Positions 5,645-7,681 of a DNA stretch of 7,681 nucleotides are shown piece after piece. The notes beneath the pieces were generated by a model. That model did not search any database. It was not told the DNA's origin and saw only the letters and a list, made by a program, of their open reading frames with translations. The translations under genes were made by a program, and so were the position numbers. Position 1 is the first letter of the stretch. The number at the start of each line of letters is the position of its first letter. The DNA comes from Cyanobacteria bacterium OH_CBB_238 (GTDB lineage: Bacteria > Cyanobacteriota > Vampirovibrionia > Gastranaerophilales > Gastranaerophilaceae), in the NCBI GenBank assembly GCA_023409995.1, contig JAEYQN010000178.1, positions 1 to 7,681 on the forward strand, in the 5' to 3' direction.

Positions 5645-5667
5645 ATTTGTACAGTAATTTTGTTCAG
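5642..5667. repeat. Tandem 13-bp direct repeat upstream of terL
   Basis: TAAATTTGTACAG (5642-5654) is followed without a gap by TAATTTTGTTCAG (5655-5667), identical at 11 of 13 positions. The pair ends 6 bases before the terL ribosome binding site. It may be a protein binding site (operator or terminase recognition) or an old slippage duplication. Confidence 0.5.
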
Positions 5668-5673
5668 GAAAAG

Positions 5674-5683
5674 AAAGGGGTGA
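5674..5683 (+). promoter_or_regulatory. Ribosome binding site supporting a TTG start for terL
   Basis: AAAGGGGTGA lies with its GGGG core 7 bases before TTG at 5688. The next in-frame ATG (5730) has no comparable site, so the TTG start is favoured. Confidence 0.7.
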
Positions 5684-5687
5684 GACT

Positions 5688-7277
5688 TTGAAAGAGACAG
5701 AAAGACAAAATCAATTATTGCTATTATATATGCAGAAATATTTTGATGATATGCAGATAAAAACACTGGTTGAAAAGTTTACTTTTTCAGAGCTTCGCCG
5801 CTTAATGGGGGAGACGGATATAGAGTTTTTTGCCCTTTGTTATTTTCCAAAATATTTTGACCGAACTTTTGGTAGTTTTCATAAGGAGCTATTTGAAGAA
5901 CTGAAATATATGCTTAGTAACACCGGATTGATTGAGGCCTTTGGATTACCCAGAGAGCATGGAAAGAGTACCATAAATTCCTTCCTATTTCCCCTGTATT
6001 CTACCTTGTATAACAAATCCCAATTCACATTGATTATATCAGCAACAGAGCAGATTGCTTTGCCATTCCTAGATATGATAAAGGATGAATTGGAAAACAA
6101 TCCTTTGCTAAAAGAGGACTTTGGTATTCAAAAAGGGAACCGTTGGAATAACAATGAAATCTGGATTACAGGCCGCGGCATAGATGCATGTATTATGATT
6201 CGTGGTATTGATGGCTCCTTAAGAGGTATTCATTTTAAGCAATATCGACCACAGTTGGTATTACTTGATGATTTGCTCAAAGACGATACTGCTAAATCAG
6301 AAACCAAGCGAGAACAGGTAAAGAACACCTTTACCGATGTCGTAATCCCTATTGGAACCAAAGCCACCAATATCCTAGTAGTAGGAACGGTACTTCATGA
6401 AGAAGATCTAATGGCAGAATTATTAAAAGGGAAAATACCAGGTGTGCGCAGCATTCGAAAGTCTGCAGTCATAAGCTTTTCGGAGCGTGATGATCTCTGG
6501 GGTGAATGGGAACGCCTTTATAATAATTTGAAGGACTTGGATAGAATCAACACTGCGAAGGAATATTATGAGGCACATGAAGATGATATGGTCGAGGGGA
6601 CAGAAATATTGTGGCATGAATATTTGGATTATTATTATTTGATGTGCAAGAAGCAGGCTATGGGTGAAAAGTCCTTTTTTAAGGAGCTGCAAAATGATCC
6701 TAGATCCACCGATGATTATATCTTTCAAAATATTCAGTATTGGGAAGTTCGCCCGGAATATGAAGACATGGAAATTGTCATGTATATTGATCCAGCAATT
6801 AAAGCTGGTAAACGAAATGATTACTCGGCGGTAACGGTAATAGGCAGGCATGAAAAGACAGGTCAGATGTATGTGCTGGATGGACAAATTTATAAGTTAT
6901 TACCAGATGAGTTGTTTAAAGTCGTACTAGAAAAGATTCCATTATTTCCAATTGAGAAAATTGGCTTTGAAGCAACCCAGGCGCAAAGTTATATGAAGCA
7001 GAAGTTCGAGGAAAGCCTGTGGGATAATCAAATCTATATACCTGTGGAGGAGGTTAATGCAAAGGGTCAGAAGCATGAAAGAATTATTACATTGGAGCCG
7101 GATATTAAGCGGGGATTTATTTTATTCAATCCAGCCAATGTGTCCTATAACAATCAGGTAAAGGATTATAACAAAGGCGCCAAACATGATGATGCACCAG
7201 ATAGTTTGTATGGTGGCGTGCAGTTGGTTCAGGGAGTGCAGAGCTTGAAGTTTTTTGTTAGAAATTTACTGTTTTAA
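5688..7277 (+). CDS. terL: Phage terminase large subunit (ATPase-nuclease)
   Basis: A 529-residue packaging motor protein. The N-terminal ATPase has Walker A GLPREHGKST (86-95, K93), Walker B LVLLDD (190-195, D194/D195) and coupling motif VVGT (231-234). The C-terminal RNase H-like nuclease has YIDPAIKAGKRNDYSAVTVIG (366 onward, D368), FEAT (E428) and GAKHDDAPDSL (D501/D502, D505), as in the psiM2 ORF9/Terminase_6 C-terminal family. It translocates DNA into the prohead and cuts the concatemer. Length and motifs are normal and intact. The TTG start, from its ribosome binding site, may keep expression modest. Its usual partner terS lies 1.08 kb upstream, separated by a recombinase and a terminator, which is atypical. 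The gene that follows is a membrane protein rather than the portal protein usually expected. Confidence 0.95.
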   Translation: MKETERQNQLLLLYMQKYFDDMQIKTLVEKFTFSELRRLMGETDIEFFALCYFPKYFDRTFGSFHKELFEELKYMLSNTGLIEAFGLPREHGKSTINSFLFPLYSTLYNKSQFTLIISATEQIALPFLDMIKDELENNPLLKEDFGIQKGNRWNNNEIWITGRGIDACIMIRGIDGSLRGIHFKQYRPQLVLLDDLLKDDTAKSETKREQVKNTFTDVVIPIGTKATNILVVGTVLHEEDLMAELLKGKIPGVRSIRKSAVISFSERDDLWGEWERLYNNLKDLDRINTAKEYYEAHEDDMVEGTEILWHEYLDYYYLMCKKQAMGEKSFFKELQNDPRSTDDYIFQNIQYWEVRPEYEDMEIVMYIDPAIKAGKRNDYSAVTVIGRHEKTGQMYVLDGQIYKLLPDELFKVVLEKIPLFPIEKIGFEATQAQSYMKQKFEESLWDNQIYIPVEEVNAKGQKHERIITLEPDIKRGFILFNPANVSYNNQVKDYNKGAKHDDAPDSLYGGVQLVQGVQSLKFFVRNLLF

Positions 7278-7278
7278 G

Positions 7279-7287
7279 TGGTATAAT
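7279..7287 (+). promoter_or_regulatory. Perfect extended -10 promoter element after terL
   Basis: TGGTATAAT is a consensus extended -10 (TATAAT at 7282-7287, TG at 7279-7280), two bases after the terL stop. A -35 is weak: TTAGAA at 7258 has 18-base spacing, while a better TTGTTA at 7255 is 21 bases away. Extended -10 promoters can work without a good -35. Transcription would begin near 7294, at the ribosome binding site of the membrane gene, giving an unusually short leader of about 16 bases. Confidence 0.55.
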
Positions 7288-7309
7288 GGCTTGGAGGAGG
7301 TGTTTTGCT

Positions 7310-7681
7310 ATGAAAAAGAAATTATTGATTGGTATGCCTTTAATGTTGATTATTCCAGCAATAATTATATGGGGTATTTCAACAATACTTTATTTTATCG
7401 TTCCATATAATCCGCAGACAAAAACGTTGCTATTTGATTTTTCTTATGGAATGACTATATCAGACTATTTAGGCATATATGTTACAATTATATCGGCAGA
7501 GGTAACTGCAGTATTAGGCCTTGTAATATATAGACTTGGTGAAAAGAAAGAACAAGTTGAAGAAAATAAAAAAAAGAAAATTGCTAGGCAGGTACTGATT
7601 GAAGATGCAGATTATTATTGGGGGAAAATAGGTGACTATGTCTGGCAACGTTATGTGAAAGATAACAATGCAGTTTTAAGT
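7310..7681 (+). CDS. Two-transmembrane protein of unknown function (partial, runs off window)
   Basis: The frame is open from ATG 7310 to the window end, giving the first 124 residues; the C-terminus is missing. Residues 5-31 are a transmembrane helix after a KKK start (positive-inside), about 51-75 is a second (SDYLGIYVTIISAEVTAVLGLVIY), and 76-93 is a lysine/glutamate-rich helix that should face the cytoplasm and lead into a soluble domain with many aromatic residues. GGAGGAGGTG (7293-7302) gives a strong ribosome binding site. By hand count 113 of the 360 bases at 7321-7680 are G or C (about 31%), lower than two terL lines I counted (37% and 47%), suggesting separate origin. With its own extended -10 element and its place after terL, it looks like a moron (an extra gene added to a phage), perhaps a lysogenic-conversion or superinfection-exclusion protein. 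That role is a guess; I do not recognise the family. Confidence 0.8.
   Translation, partial: MKKKLLIGMPLMLIIPAIIIWGISTILYFIVPYNPQTKTLLFDFSYGMTISDYLGIYVTIISAEVTAVLGLVIYRLGEKKEQVEENKKKKIARQVLIEDADYYWGKIGDYVWQRYVKDNNAVLS

Noticed and set aside
6423..6887. 154-codon minus-strand frame inside terL
   Set aside because: It lies opposite the conserved terL nuclease region and resembles no known protein; reverse-strand openness is common in AT-rich genes.
1..7681. CRISPR arrays, tRNA or rRNA genes, insertion sequences
   Set aside because: No regularly spaced repeats, cloverleaf with CCA end, rRNA-like segment or transposase was seen. Only the short repeats listed were found.

Overview
This window looks like part of a temperate phage (prophage) genome from a low-GC Gram-positive host, most likely a Clostridia/Lachnospiraceae-type bacterium. 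That reading rests on the AT-rich sequence, strong AGGAGGTG-type ribosome binding sites, GTG/TTG starts beside ATG, short U-tailed intrinsic terminators, and a gene order familiar from Firmicutes siphophages. All genes lie on the + strand. The host assignment is inference; no host gene is visible.

Layout. (1) 39-2134, end of the early/replication block: a stand-alone VRR-NUC nuclease, an SNF2-family helicase/ATPase and a C-terminal HTH regulator of the phage RinA/ArpU/sigma-region-4-like kind, in overlapping frames. (2) 2135-2355, a 221-bp non-coding control region: a tandem C-rich repeat, an inverted repeat, a good extended -10 promoter and, only a few bases past its expected start point, an intrinsic terminator. 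This looks like an attenuated promoter for the next block. (3) 2356-4611: an HTH plus double zinc-finger protein, a ParB-domain/DNA methyltransferase fusion and a terminase small-subunit-like protein. (4) 4612-5687: a complete tyrosine recombinase bracketed by a perfect 10-bp inverted repeat and a strong terminator, then a short stretch with a possible 11-codon ORF and a tandem 13-bp repeat. (5) 5688-7277: the large terminase, with ATPase and nuclease motifs, starting at TTG. (6) 7310-end: an AT-rich two-transmembrane protein, cut off by the window edge, with its own perfect extended -10 element.

How the parts fit. The early genes supply a DNA-processing nuclease/helicase pair. The HTH protein at the end of that block is the natural candidate to switch on the downstream operon through the control region. 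The methyltransferase probably protects phage DNA, and TerS/TerL package it into proheads. Two things break the ordinary plan: a recombinase cassette between the terminase subunits, and a separately promoted AT-rich membrane gene after terL where a portal gene would be expected. These two cassettes and the promoter-terminator arrangement are the most rewarding places for follow-up.
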